Shown: piece by piece, positions 45,292 through 54,931 of the stretch
Position numbering within the stretch: the stretch's first letter is position 1
How the letters are laid out: every line of letters begins with the position of its first letter
Assembly: GCF_003265365.1 (NCBI RefSeq)
Contig: NZ_AUPM01000013.1
Location: forward strand, 1 to 64,000
Direction: 5' to 3'
Length of the DNA: 64,000 bases
Source: Petrotoga sp. 9PW.55.5.1
GTDB lineage: Bacteria; Thermotogota; Thermotogae; Petrotogales; Petrotogaceae
Program-made: the position numbers and the translations under genes
The notes under the pieces: generated by a model
Told to the model about the DNA's origin: nothing
What the model saw: only the letters and a program-made list of their open reading frames with translations
Databases searched by the model: none

Positions 45292-46166
45292 CCGAAAGAA
45301 AAAATTTATTCAGCCTTGAGAACGAAAAAGAACTTGACATAGCTTGGTGTCCTGGGTGCGGGAATTTCGGTATTTTGAATATATTAAAAAACGTTTTGGA
45401 AGAAATGGAAGAGATTACTCCAAATAATTTTGTTTTAGTGTCAGGAATTGGTCAAGCTGCAAAAATTCCTCATTACTTCAAAAATAATGCTTTTAATGGA
45501 CTTCACGGAAGAGCTTTACCTGTTGCAAGCGCTATAAAAATGGCTAACCCTGAATTATATGTTGTTGCTGAAAGTGGAGATGGAGATATGTATGGAGAAG
45601 GAGGTAACCATTTTATTCACAATATCAGAAGAAACGTTAATATAACTAATATTGTTCATGATAATAGGGTATATGGATTAACAAAAGGTCAAGCTTCTCC
45701 AACCTCTCAAAGAGGTATGGTTACACCTGTTCAAGTAAACGGAGTTATTTTGAATCCTTTCAATCCTATAGCTGTGGCAATAGCAAATGGGGCAACATTT
45801 GTAGCACGTACTTTTGTTGGGGATATAAAAGGTGCAAAAGAAATAATAAAAAAAGCAATAAGACACAAAGGGTACGCGCTAGTTGATTTGTTTCAACCTT
45901 GTGTAACCTTCAACAAGATAAATACTTACGCATGGTTCAATGAACATACTTATAAATTAGGAGAAGAACACGATCCTTCAGACAAAATGAAGGCATTAGA
46001 ATTAGCCTTCCAAGAAGATAAATTACCTTTGGGAATAATCTATGAAGAAAAAGGAAAACCAACTTTTGAAGAACAACTAACTATTTATAAAGAAAATAAA
46101 GACCCGCTTTTTAAACGTAATGTTGATTTAAATAAATTGGAAAGCTTTATAAATTCTATGAGATAA
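45288..46166 (+). CDS. korB: 2-oxoacid:ferredoxin oxidoreductase beta subunit
   Basis: The thiamine diphosphate-binding subunit has [10 protein letters not shown] at the start and [15 protein letters not shown] for Mg-TPP. It pairs with KorA just upstream. Length 292 is standard. The ATGA overlap implies coupled translation. Confidence 0.92.
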   Translation: MTERKNLFSLENEKELDIAWCPGCGNFGILNILKNVLEEMEEITPNNFVLVSGIGQAAKIPHYFKNNAFNGLHGRALPVASAIKMANPELYVVAESGDGDMYGEGGNHFIHNIRRNVNITNIVHDNRVYGLTKGQASPTSQRGMVTPVQVNGVILNPFNPIAVAIANGATFVARTFVGDIKGAKEIIKKAIRHKGYALVDLFQPCVTFNKINTYAWFNEHTYKLGEEHDPSDKMKALELAFQEDKLPLGIIYEEKGKPTFEEQLTIYKENKDPLFKRNVDLNKLESFINSMR

Positions 46167-46177
46167 GAGGTGATAAT

Positions 46178-46633
46178 ATGGCAGTGAAAGTAGGAGATTT
46201 GGCTCCAGAATTTAAATTAAAGGACCACGAAGGTAACGTTTTTTCCTTGAATAATTTCAAAGGTAGAAAAGTTTTAATTTCCTCACACCCTCTTGCTTGG
46301 ACAGGGGTTTGTGAGACACAGATGAAAAATTTAGATGTAAAATACGATGAATTTGAAAAGTTTGGGGTTATACCTGTTGGTTTCAGCGTGGATCCTGCTC
46401 CCTCAAAAAAGGCCTGGGCAGATAATCTAAGGTTAAAAAAGTTAAAATTATTATCAGATTTTTGGCCTCACGGAGAAGTTGCAAAAAAGTACGGTATCTT
46501 TGATGAAAAAAATGGTTTTTCAATGAGAGCAAACATACTAATAGATGAAGAAGGAAAGGTTGAATTTGTAAAAGTCTACGAATTAAGTGAACAGCCAGAT
46601 TTAAATGAGATACTCAACTTTTTGAAAAAATAA
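46178..46633 (+). CDS. Peroxiredoxin (AhpC/TSA family)
   Basis: The 151-residue thioredoxin-fold peroxidase has its peroxidatic Cys in HPLAWTGVCETQM (normally PxxxTxxC). It should reduce peroxides in an anaerobe exposed to oxygen, near the oxygen-sensitive korAB. No second conserved Cys is evident at the C-terminus, so a 1-Cys or partner-dependent mechanism is likely. AGAGGTGAT precedes ATG 46178. A strong terminator follows. Confidence 0.9.
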   Translation: MAVKVGDLAPEFKLKDHEGNVFSLNNFKGRKVLISSHPLAWTGVCETQMKNLDVKYDEFEKFGVIPVGFSVDPAPSKKAWADNLRLKKLKLLSDFWPHGEVAKKYGIFDEKNGFSMRANILIDEEGKVEFVKVYELSEQPDLNEILNFLKK

Positions 46634-46645
46634 AAAGATAAAAAT

Positions 46646-46684
46646 AAAATAAGGCTTCTACCAAAAAGTAGTAAGCCTTATTTT
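46646..46684 (+). terminator. Intrinsic terminator after the peroxiredoxin gene
   Basis: AAAATAAGGCTT plus CTAC (46646-46661), loop CAAAAA, GTAG, one-base bulge, AAGCCTTATTTT (to 46684). A long stem ending in T-rich sequence. Confidence 0.85.
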
Positions 46685-46710
46685 AGAATATAAGGGAGAA
46701 ATTTATTAAA

Positions 46711-47175
46711 ATGAGAAAGAACTTTTTCTGTATAACAGCTTTAATCCTCTTGTTTATCTTTTCTGGAGCCCAAACAATCGAAATCCCTGAATTTCCAAAA
46801 GGAACCTTGATTATCTCTCAAGAAGGAGAACAATTTACTATTCCAATAGAGATTGCTGATGCAGAAGAATTAAGAAGCTTTGGTTTGATGTATAGAAAAG
46901 ATATTCCATTTGAGTATGGTATGCTTTTTGTTTTTCCTACTCCCGGGATTAGATCTTTTTGGATGAAAAACACTTTTGTCGAATTAGATATTGCATTTAT
47001 AAACTCTGAAGGAATCATTATAGATATTCAAAGAATGGAACCCTGCCAAGGGCCTAACTGTCCAATATACACTATTTATAAACCATTTAAATATGCACTT
47101 GAAGTAAAAGCAGGATTTTTTGAAAGATATGGTTTTTCCGAAGGAGCGAAAATTGAATGGATAAAAAGCAAATAA
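46711..47175 (+). CDS. Secreted DUF192 family protein
   Basis: The 154-residue protein has a signal peptide (about 1-20, ITALILLFIFSGA) and the DUF192 pattern: EIADAEELRSFGLMYRKDIP, GMLFVFP, SFWMKNTFVELDIAFI, ending in ALEVKAGFFERYG. Its function is unknown; homologues occur widely in bacteria and archaea. GGGAGAAA precedes ATG 46711. It is followed by an OpuAC-type binding protein gene. Confidence 0.85.
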   Translation: MRKNFFCITALILLFIFSGAQTIEIPEFPKGTLIISQEGEQFTIPIEIADAEELRSFGLMYRKDIPFEYGMLFVFPTPGIRSFWMKNTFVELDIAFINSEGIIIDIQRMEPCQGPNCPIYTIYKPFKYALEVKAGFFERYGFSEGAKIEWIKSK

Positions 47176-47200
47176 ATAAATGAAAAAGGAGGAGTTTTGT

Positions 47201-48094
47201 ATGCGGAAAATTCTTATTTCTACGCTTATTATTCTATTTGGGATCAATTTTATCTACGCGGCTGATAAGGTGGTTGTGGGAGCAAAAGCATTCACCGAAG
47301 GTTATGTTTTATCAAGCATGGTTTCTTTACTTTTGCAAGAGAACGGGATTAAAGTTGAAGAAAAATTTGGTTTGTCTTCATTTCCTTTAAGAAAAGCTAT
47401 AGAAACTGGCCAAGTAGATGCATACGTAGATTATACGGGGACGGCTTGGGCAGCATACTTTGGGCATACAGAAAACATATATGATCCACATAGGTTATTT
47501 GAATTAGTTGCGCAAGAAGATTTAGAAAAACACGATATAATATGGTTGGATATGATTAATTTTAACAACACATATGGTTTAGCTGTTAGACAATCTTTTG
47601 CAAGAGAAAATAACATTAATACTCTAAGTGATTTAGCTGAATATATAAATTCAGGGAAGGGGAAAGATATAATTTTCGGAGTAAACCCTGAGTACTATGA
47701 GAGAAGTGACGGTATATTCGCTGTTATAGACACCTACAATATAGATATTCCCAAGAATAAAGTAAGAACAATGGACGCTGGATTAACTTACGGGGCTTTA
47801 TCAAAAGGAAATATAGATGTAGCCATGATTTACTCAACAGATGCACAAATATTACGCTTTGATTTGAAGATTTTGGAAGATGATAAGGCATTTTTCCCTC
47901 ACTACAATCCGTCTGTATTGGTTAGAAAAGAGGTTTTAGATAAATATCCACAAATTCGAGAGATATTAAGACCATTGACTTTGTATTTAAATGAGGATAT
48001 AATTATAAGGCTGAACTATCTAGTTGATTATGAGGGTCTGGAACCCAAAAATGTTGCAAGAAATTATCTTAGAGGCTTAGGTTTAATAAAATAG
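47201..48094 (+). CDS. Glycine betaine/choline-type (OpuAC) ABC transporter substrate-binding protein
   Basis: The 297-residue protein has a signal peptide (1-20) and the OpuAC domain: KVVVGAKAFTEGYVLSSM at the start, AIETGQVDAYVDYTGTAW, then DAGLTYGALSKGNIDVAMIYSTDA, typical of the ProX/OsmF type. No ATPase or permease gene is adjacent, so its transporter is elsewhere. AAGGAGG is 8 nt before ATG 47201; the earlier in-frame ATG 47180 overlaps that site and is rejected. Confidence 0.87.
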   Translation: MRKILISTLIILFGINFIYAADKVVVGAKAFTEGYVLSSMVSLLLQENGIKVEEKFGLSSFPLRKAIETGQVDAYVDYTGTAWAAYFGHTENIYDPHRLFELVAQEDLEKHDIIWLDMINFNNTYGLAVRQSFARENNINTLSDLAEYINSGKGKDIIFGVNPEYYERSDGIFAVIDTYNIDIPKNKVRTMDAGLTYGALSKGNIDVAMIYSTDAQILRFDLKILEDDKAFFPHYNPSVLVRKEVLDKYPQIREILRPLTLYLNEDIIIRLNYLVDYEGLEPKNVARNYLRGLGLIK

Positions 48095-48116
48095 AATATC
48101 TTGAAATATATTGAGT

Positions 48117-48204
48117 GGAGGCGTGCACCGAATTGGTTAAGGGGCCGGTCTCGAAAATCGGTGGGGTTTTCCCCGTGTGGGTTCGAGTCCCACCGCCTCC
48201 GCCA
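48117..48204 (+). tRNA. tRNA-Ser (CGA)
   Basis: The acceptor stem GGAGGCG pairs with CGCCTCC, then G and an encoded CCA (48202-48204). The anticodon loop CTCGAAA gives CGA, reading UCG. A long variable arm (GTGGGGTTTTCCCCG region) and GGTTCGAGTCC T-arm fit a class II serine tRNA. It lies 22 nt after the binding-protein gene. Confidence 0.96.
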
Positions 48205-48232
48205 TTTATTATTTGAAAGGGGGTAAAAAAAG

Positions 48233-50263
48233 TTGGCTATTCTTTCCGAAATCAATCAGTTTCTTAAGAGTAAAATTCCAGAGGGAAAAGATGATTATGC
48301 TATACCTAAAAGATGGATGCCTGATAATTATACGGGAAAAGTTAAATTATCCGGAAGAAAGTTTTTTGTCAACCCATATGAATTTATCTCAAATATAATC
48401 GACAAATTAAATGAAAACGCAAAAAGCGATGAAGATTATAGCAAGCCTCTCTCTTTTATTATAAAAACAAATAGTCCGGATTGGATTAAAACAAGCATCG
48501 TTTATTCAGCCCATGTAAGGGCAACTGCATCTTATGTTCATGATCAAAGAACTTTGTTTGTTCCCATAGATGAAAAAGGGTATACAGAGTCAGGAACATT
48601 TCTAAAAATGATAATGCTAATTCCATATTTCGCTCGCTACAATGTAGATAGTATCTATTTGTTACCTATAACTCAGTCCAGTAGTAAGTTTAAAAAAGGC
48701 GAAGTTGGATCTCCATATTCAGTAAAAAATTTCTTTCACGTTGAGAAGGATTATCACGACACGCTTTTAGGTAATAATTTTACCCCAGACCAGGAATTCT
48801 CGGCTTTTGTAGAAGCGGCCCATGAGGCAGGTATGAGGGTTTTACTTGATTTCGTTCCTAGAACTGCTGCAAGAGACAACGAACTTATACTAGAACATCC
48901 AGAATGGTTCTATTGGATAGATATAGATGAAATGAATGATTTCGTACCTCCTAAAGTGAAGAATTTAGGATTCGTTCAACCTAGCAATGAAAATTTAAAG
49001 GTAATATATAACGATGAGGAAGTTAAAAAACATTTAAAAAAATTCAGATGGGATCCAAAAACTCAAAATCCACAAAAATGGCTGAACTTTGTTGAAAAAA
49101 ACAAGAACAATCCTGATTTTCTTGATGAGATCGCAAAAGAATTTAAGGTTATAACCGTTCCAGGATTCTCTGATTGGATAAATGATCCTCAACCAGTATG
49201 GGAAGATGTGACGTTCTTAAGGTTATATCTTTCTCACCCTGAAGAAGCTTTGAAGTATATAGATATAGAAAATCAACCACCTTATGTTCTTTTTGATGTT
49301 GTTAAATCAAGTTTGTTTCCTGGAAAAGAAAAGAATCAAGAACTGTGGAATATTATTGCTGATATTATTCCATATTATCAGAAAAATTTTGGCATTGATG
49401 GTGCGAGATTGGATATGGGACATGCTCTACCTGATGAATTGGAGCATGAAATAATAAAAAGAGCCAAAGGGTATGATCCATCTTTTGTTATCATAGCTGA
49501 AGAGTTGAATATGGACAACCATGTTAAAGCTAAAAAGAACGGATACGACGGAATATTAGGTAATTCATGGTGGGCTGAACCAAGAATAAAGGAAGGAAGA
49601 TTTAAAAAATTTATCTCCGAAGTAACTCCAAAATTATTGCTTCCTACTTTTGCTACCTCTGAAACACCAGATACCCCAAGAGCTGTTACAAGAGAAGGAA
49701 AAGAAACTTTCTCAAAATTAACAGCCGTAGTAAATACCTTCTTGCCTAATGGAATTACATTTATTAATTCTGGGTACGAAATTTTTGAACCTCAACCTAT
49801 GAATACAGGGCTAGATGTGGAAGATCCTATTGAAGAAAAATTTGAAAATTTGCCCCCAACAGATCAATTTTATGGTAAACTTGCATTTTTTGATTGGTAT
49901 GTATTACATTGGGATACGGATCATCACATGGTAAAACTACTTACATTGTTAGGACAATTAAAAGAAGAAACGAAAGATCTTTTAAAAAATGTTGAAAATT
50001 ATCATTTTGTGGATTTTTCCCAAAATGCATTTGTAATGTTCTGGTGGAATGGGAAACAAGGTGTTGTTATCCCTATTAACGTTGACTTTGAAAACCCTTA
50101 TTTCTTTGATATCGATTTGGGCTTTTTTACCTGGAAAAGTGATCATAACATATACACAAAACTTGAAAATTATAGAAGAGGAGAAAGTTCTTGGATTGTT
50201 CAAGACGCACATTTGAGAGTAACTATTAATCCGGGTGAAGCTAGGGTGTTTTTTATAGAATAG
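48233..50263 (+). CDS. mmtA: Maltosyltransferase (GH13, Thermotoga MmtA type)
   Basis: This 676-residue enzyme transfers maltosyl units between maltodextrins. It matches the Thermotoga maritima maltosyltransferase along its length: SPYSVKNFFHVEKDYHD, LLDFVPRTAARD, DLINDPQP-like GFSDWINDPQPVWEDVTFLRLYL, FGIDGARLDMGHALP (nucleophile Asp), IIAEELNMDN (acid Glu), ATSETPDTPRAVT and LHWDTD. The NHD of region IV in other GH13 enzymes is replaced by ETPD, as in the Thermotoga enzyme. It has no signal peptide and so acts in the cytoplasm. The start is TTG 48233 with AAAGGGGG 9 nt upstream. Confidence 0.93.
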   Translation: MAILSEINQFLKSKIPEGKDDYAIPKRWMPDNYTGKVKLSGRKFFVNPYEFISNIIDKLNENAKSDEDYSKPLSFIIKTNSPDWIKTSIVYSAHVRATASYVHDQRTLFVPIDEKGYTESGTFLKMIMLIPYFARYNVDSIYLLPITQSSSKFKKGEVGSPYSVKNFFHVEKDYHDTLLGNNFTPDQEFSAFVEAAHEAGMRVLLDFVPRTAARDNELILEHPEWFYWIDIDEMNDFVPPKVKNLGFVQPSNENLKVIYNDEEVKKHLKKFRWDPKTQNPQKWLNFVEKNKNNPDFLDEIAKEFKVITVPGFSDWINDPQPVWEDVTFLRLYLSHPEEALKYIDIENQPPYVLFDVVKSSLFPGKEKNQELWNIIADIIPYYQKNFGIDGARLDMGHALPDELEHEIIKRAKGYDPSFVIIAEELNMDNHVKAKKNGYDGILGNSWWAEPRIKEGRFKKFISEVTPKLLLPTFATSETPDTPRAVTREGKETFSKLTAVVNTFLPNGITFINSGYEIFEPQPMNTGLDVEDPIEEKFENLPPTDQFYGKLAFFDWYVLHWDTDHHMVKLLTLLGQLKEETKDLLKNVENYHFVDFSQNAFVMFWWNGKQGVVIPINVDFENPYFFDIDLGFFTWKSDHNIYTKLENYRRGESSWIVQDAHLRVTINPGEARVFFIE

Positions 50264-50265
50264 TA

Positions 50266-50297
50266 AAAATAAAAAGGGCTTTTGCCCTTTTTATTTT
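50266..50297. terminator. Bidirectional intrinsic terminator
   Basis: AAAATAAAAAGGGC (50266-50279), loop TTTT, GCCCTTTTTATTTT (50284-50297). T-runs on both strands serve mmtA and the convergent ppk1. Confidence 0.88.
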
Positions 50298-52429
50298 AGT
50301 TTTGGAAAATTAAATTTATCTACTTCTTGCGTTTTGAAAAACTTTTTGAATCTTTTCTTTGCTTCTTTCATTAATTCTTCTTGTACAAGCATGGGCTTAG
50401 ATTTACTTTTCTTGTTGGTTACTTTTATGTATTCTCCATTTGGTTGTAATTCTCGGGCTTTAAGATTGTCTTTGAGATATAACTTTAAAATTTCTTCTAA
50501 TCTTGCTTTTAATTCTTCTTTTTCAATAGGTATCAATGTTTCAACCCTTTTATCTAGATTACGTGGCATTAAATCAGCACTTGAAATGAATATTTTATGT
50601 TCACCATTATTTTCAAAGTAATATATTCTACTATGTTCTAAGTATCTTCCAACAATACTTCTTGCTTTTATGTTTTCGCTTATATTTTTTACTCCAACTT
50701 TAAGAGCACATATACCTCTAATAATCAATTGAATTTCAACGCCTGCCATAGAGGCTTTATACAATGCTTTAATTACTGAAATATCAAGTAATGAATTTAC
50801 TTTCATTATTATTCTACCTTTTCCGCCTTTTTTTGTTATATCTATTTCGTTTTCAATCCATCTCAATATAGTATCTTTCAAAGTTGTTGGAGCAACTGAT
50901 AGTTTTTTCAATGTTGGAGGTTTTGAGTAACCCGTCAGAATATTAAAAAGAGCCGACACATCTTGGGCATAACTTTCTTTAGAGGTGAAGAAGTCAATAT
51001 CTTCATATAACTTGGCAGTTATGTAATTGTAATTTCCCGTACTCATATGAACGTATCTTTTGATTCCACTTTCTTCTTTTCGTACTATTAAAAGAAGCTT
51101 TGCATGTACCTTTAATCCAACTAATCCATAAACTACATGGCAACCAGCCTTTTCTAATTCTTTAGCCCATTGAATATTATTCTCTTCATCAAATCTTGCT
51201 TTAACTTCCACCACAACTGTAACTTGTTTCCTGTTTTCCGCAGCTTTTATAAGGTAATCTATTACGGGAGAAGTTTTTCCTACTCTGTATAACGTTTGTT
51301 TAATTGCTAGTACTTTGGGATCTTCTGAAGCTTGCCTTAAAAGATCAATTACAGGTTCAAAAGAATCATAGGGTCTATGTAAGAGCACATCTTCTTCTCT
51401 AATTACTTTAAAAATATCTTCTTTCCCATAAAAACTTGGCGATGGTTGGGGAGAATAATACTCATATTTGAGATGTTGGTAACCTTCTAAATTTGCAACT
51501 TCCATCAAAGAACTCAGATCCAACAAATTCGGTATTTCGTAAATATTCTCTTTTCTCAAATCTAGAGTGCTAAATAAAAAATTCCTTAAATTTTCACCCA
51601 TATTACTAGCAATTTCTAATTTTACAGGAAACCCTGTTCTTCTTTCTTTTAGGGAACTTTCTATTTCTATTAATAAATCTCTTGCTTCATCTTCTTCTAT
51701 TGATAAATCGCCATCTCGGGTTATTCTAAACTCAGAGATTTCATTTATTTTATAACCACTAAAAAATGATTTTGCATGGATTTTTAATAAATCTTCCATT
51801 AAAAACAAAGAGCTTTTTTCTTGGCTGGGAATAATTATAAACCTGGAGAAAATAGTAGGTAAAGGAATGAAAGCAAAAAGTATTTCTCCTTTTTCATTTT
51901 CAAGTTCGACACCGAGGTTTATACCGCTACCGGGTAAAATGGGGAATGGCCTACTTTGATCAACGGCCATTGGAGTAACAACTGGGAATACTGTGCTTTG
52001 AAAATAATTTTCCAAGTATTGCTTTTTCTTTTCATCAAGATCCTTGGATTTAAGAATTTCAATATTCTCTTTTTCAAGTGAGGGCAGAAGTTCATTTTGA
52101 AGACATGCATACTGCTTTTCAACCATCGTATGGACCTTTTCAGAAATTTTTGCTAATTGTTGACTAGCTGTCATTCCAGAAATGTCTCTTCCTGTGAATC
52201 CTGCCTGTAATTGTTCTTCTAACCCAGCAACCCGTATCATAAAAAATTCTTCTAAATTCGAAGAGGTTATAGAAAGGAATTTAATTCTTTCTAAAAGCGG
52301 GTTGGTGGTATCATATGCTTCTTCTAAGACCCTAAAGTTAAAGTCCAACCAACTTAATTCTCTATTATTGTACAAATTATAATCGTTTAAATCTATTTTC
52401 TTTTCTTTTTTTTCATCTGTTTTTGCCAT
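50291..52429 (-). CDS. ppk1: Polyphosphate kinase 1
   Basis: PPK1 reversibly makes polyphosphate from ATP. The N-terminal domain starts NRELSWLDFNFRVLEEA. The catalytic domain has the phosphorylated His in GLKVHAKLLL and the second His in YLEHSRIYYF. Length 712 is standard. It is the last gene of a run headed by sixA. GGTGG precedes ATG 52429. Confidence 0.96.
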   Translation of the reverse strand: MAKTDEKKEKKIDLNDYNLYNNRELSWLDFNFRVLEEAYDTTNPLLERIKFLSITSSNLEEFFMIRVAGLEEQLQAGFTGRDISGMTASQQLAKISEKVHTMVEKQYACLQNELLPSLEKENIEILKSKDLDEKKKQYLENYFQSTVFPVVTPMAVDQSRPFPILPGSGINLGVELENEKGEILFAFIPLPTIFSRFIIIPSQEKSSLFLMEDLLKIHAKSFFSGYKINEISEFRITRDGDLSIEEDEARDLLIEIESSLKERRTGFPVKLEIASNMGENLRNFLFSTLDLRKENIYEIPNLLDLSSLMEVANLEGYQHLKYEYYSPQPSPSFYGKEDIFKVIREEDVLLHRPYDSFEPVIDLLRQASEDPKVLAIKQTLYRVGKTSPVIDYLIKAAENRKQVTVVVEVKARFDEENNIQWAKELEKAGCHVVYGLVGLKVHAKLLLIVRKEESGIKRYVHMSTGNYNYITAKLYEDIDFFTSKESYAQDVSALFNILTGYSKPPTLKKLSVAPTTLKDTILRWIENEIDITKKGGKGRIIMKVNSLLDISVIKALYKASMAGVEIQLIIRGICALKVGVKNISENIKARSIVGRYLEHSRIYYFENNGEHKIFISSADLMPRNLDKRVETLIPIEKEELKARLEEILKLYLKDNLKARELQPNGEYIKVTNKKSKSKPMLVQEELMKEAKKRFKKFFKTQEVDKFNFPKLK

Positions 52430-52441
52430 ATCGTTCCACCT

Positions 52442-53965
52442 TTATTCTTTTTTTTCTAGTATGGGGTTTACTCCAAAGACTTCAAGAAAAAAGTTGTCTT
52501 TCCTTTTAAGGGCCCACTCTTCAAGTAAGGTTTCCCTTTTGGTGTGAGTTGTGATTGTCAAACGATTTTCTTCTAACGATATATCAATATCTCCAAGCTT
52601 TCTTTCATGTGCTACATCAAGTGCATCAGCAAGCCTTAATATTGCAAGCATCTTAGTTATTAAAATCTTATCTTGTTGGTTTTCAACTTGAGCAGAATAA
52701 TCATCAATTTCTAAATCTTGGGCGCTATGAAAGTAAGAGATTCTAGAGATTATATCTAGTTCTCTTGATGTTAGCCCCATAATTTCTGAACTTTTTATAA
52801 TGTTGTGAGAGTGGAGATAATGTTTTTTTATGTTCACGTATTTTCCTATGTCATGTAAAATAGCGGCGACTTGTAAAAGTAACCTTTCTCTTTTTCCCAG
52901 TTTGTGTATTGGCTCTAAGACATCAAAAAGCTTTAAGGCATAATTTTCAACGGTTTGACTGTGCTTTTCTTCATAAAAATATTTCTTCCCTATGTTTCTT
53001 GCTGATATGATGGTGCTTTTTATTAATAGATTGAAAAACCTTCTGTATCTTCTACTTAAAAGTTTTTGGTATAATAAGCTTTTGCTAAGATTCACCATAG
53101 GAAATACTAAAATGTTTTCAGCATTTGAAACTTCTAAAAGCATTTTATAAAAAGCTAGTGCTGAAAGTAAAGAGTTAGCTTTACTTTCAGAAATATTGTA
53201 TTCTCTAGAAAGTTCTGTAGCATTTTTTGATTTTAGTTTCTCAAAGAGTGAATAAAACTCTGAGCGTGAGATATTCATTACTTCTTTATTATCTTTGTTC
53301 AATAAACTTGCCAAAAACTCGATTTCGTTTCCACAAGTCACAAAGGTTCGAATTTTTTTATTGTTCAACCACACCATAATAGGTTGAAAAAATGTACTCA
53401 GATATTCTCTTATCAAATTACTGTAATACAAAGTATCTTCCTCTAGATCTTTAAGCATTTCTGAGACTTTAACAGATCCAATTTTAATATTTTGAGAACT
53501 ATCTATCAAACCTTTTGAATAGGTGGCTAGGCCCATGCTCCCTGTTCCTATATAAACAAATAAAACATCATTTTTTTTGTATCTTCGGTGTTTTTCAAAG
53601 TATCTAATCAATTCCATGTAGATATGAGACTTTTCTTCATAATCGTCTAATACATCAATAACTAATCCTGTTTTTGTTTCAATCTGATCTAAAATAAAAT
53701 CTACATTTTCTGCTTCTCTTAGAGCTGTTGTACCAACGATTTTTAAATTCTTTACTCCATATTCTTCTGCTACCCTTTTGAAACCATTTAACTTCTCACT
53801 CATTATCTCTACTTTTTCAAAAGAAATCCTTCCTAAGGTGAAAGTATCTCTACCTAGAAATAACGGATATTCTAAACTTTCAATTATCTCAACGTCGTTT
53901 TGATTGTTTTGAGCAATATCAAGAGAAATGTTTTCAGATCCTATGTTTATAACTCCAGTAATCAT
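52442..53965 (-). CDS. Ppx/GppA-like protein with altered ASKHA motifs and HD-type C-terminal domain
   Basis: The N-terminal two domains follow the Ppx/GppA fold, with KIVGTTALREAENVDFIL and VIDVLDDYEEKSHIY in register. However, phosphate-1 reads INIGSENISL where active enzymes have DxGSNS, and phosphate-2 reads YIGTGSMGL instead of DIGGGSTE. Both catalytic Asp positions and the Glu are changed. The C-terminal region has HDIGKY and HSHNIIKSSEIMG, the HD-like domain of long Ppx proteins. It may be a polyphosphate sensor or a changed enzyme rather than an exopolyphosphatase. ATG 53965 (2 nt after the glucokinase stop) is preferred over 54016. Confidence 0.75.
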   Translation of the reverse strand: MITGVINIGSENISLDIAQNNQNDVEIIESLEYPLFLGRDTFTLGRISFEKVEIMSEKLNGFKRVAEEYGVKNLKIVGTTALREAENVDFILDQIETKTGLVIDVLDDYEEKSHIYMELIRYFEKHRRYKKNDVLFVYIGTGSMGLATYSKGLIDSSQNIKIGSVKVSEMLKDLEEDTLYYSNLIREYLSTFFQPIMVWLNNKKIRTFVTCGNEIEFLASLLNKDNKEVMNISRSEFYSLFEKLKSKNATELSREYNISESKANSLLSALAFYKMLLEVSNAENILVFPMVNLSKSLLYQKLLSRRYRRFFNLLIKSTIISARNIGKKYFYEEKHSQTVENYALKLFDVLEPIHKLGKRERLLLQVAAILHDIGKYVNIKKHYLHSHNIIKSSEIMGLTSRELDIISRISYFHSAQDLEIDDYSAQVENQQDKILITKMLAILRLADALDVAHERKLGDIDISLEENRLTITTHTKRETLLEEWALKRKDNFFLEVFGVNPILEKKE

Positions 53966-53967
53966 AA

Positions 53968-54909
53968 TTAAGCACCAACTTTTTCTTGTATAAGTGAGAA
54001 TGCTCCGTACAAACATGCATCATCTTTCAATTTTGATAATTTAAATTCACATGTATCAAAGATGTGAGGAATAGAATATTGTTTAGCAGTTTCTATAATT
54101 ATTGGCAAAAGTTCTTCACCTAAAGCTTCCATGATACCCCCACCGTAAAGAATAACGTCGGGATTTAATAGGTTTATTATAGATCCGGCGTTTATTCCAA
54201 GATAAAAAGCAACATCATTTAAAATAGATCTAACAACCTTATCTCCTTCATCATATGCGGATTTAAGTGTAGAACTTTTAACAATATTTTTTAAATCGCT
54301 CTTTTTTATAACCGTCTTTTCTCCTCGTTCTCTTTTGCGAGTAATTTCTCTTTGAATAGCAACTTTAGAAGATAAACTCTCTAAACACCCGCGGAGATTA
54401 CATCCACAAAGAGGCCCTTGCGGATAAACGTTCATATGCCCTATCTCAGCAGCAAAATTGTATGAGCCTCTGTATAGACTATTATTCAATATTAATCCTC
54501 CGCCTATTCCCGTTCCAACAAAATATCCTACTGCATTCTTTGCTCCCTTTGCTGCACCAAATTTCCATTCCCCATACATACTTGCATTCGCATCATTCTC
54601 AACGAAACAATCTATTTTGTATTCTTCTTTCACAAAATCTATTAAATTAAATTCATTCAACGGCATATTGGGAGTAAATGCTATTTTTCCATCTTTTATA
54701 ACCCCAGGTACTCCAATACCAATTCCTTTTACATCTTTGCTATCTTCTAATAATGTATCCAGAACTTTTTTGAGTTGGTCTATTACCTTTTCTTTGCCTT
54801 TTGAACTTTTGGAGCTTTTTTTCTCTGTTTTAATTTTATTGCCTTTATCATCAAACAAGGCACCTAATATCTTTGTCCCTCCGATATCCACACCTATCCA
54901 GTTACTCAT
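53968..54909 (-). CDS. ROK-family glucokinase
   Basis: The 313-residue ROK kinase has GVDIGGTKILGALFD (ATP or phosphoryl-donor loop), the EIGH substrate motif (AEIGHMNV) and the zinc cluster GCNLRGCLE. ROK glucokinases phosphorylate glucose; some use polyphosphate. Its place between the CHAD and Ppx-like genes in a ppk1 operon makes polyphosphate donation worth testing. ATG 54909 has GAAGGTGAAG upstream; the longer frame to 54972 lacks family sequence. Confidence 0.88.
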   Translation of the reverse strand: MSNWIGVDIGGTKILGALFDDKGNKIKTEKKSSKSSKGKEKVIDQLKKVLDTLLEDSKDVKGIGIGVPGVIKDGKIAFTPNMPLNEFNLIDFVKEEYKIDCFVENDANASMYGEWKFGAAKGAKNAVGYFVGTGIGGGLILNNSLYRGSYNFAAEIGHMNVYPQGPLCGCNLRGCLESLSSKVAIQREITRKRERGEKTVIKKSDLKNIVKSSTLKSAYDEGDKVVRSILNDVAFYLGINAGSIINLLNPDVILYGGGIMEALGEELLPIIIETAKQYSIPHIFDTCEFKLSKLKDDACLYGAFSLIQEKVGA

Positions 54910-54931
54910 ATCTTCACCTTCTTTAAAACTT

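Noticed and set aside
46646-46684. Long inverted repeat as a small transposable element
   Set aside because: No second copy or target duplication was noticed, and the stem with T-rich end is a normal terminator at the end of the peroxiredoxin gene.
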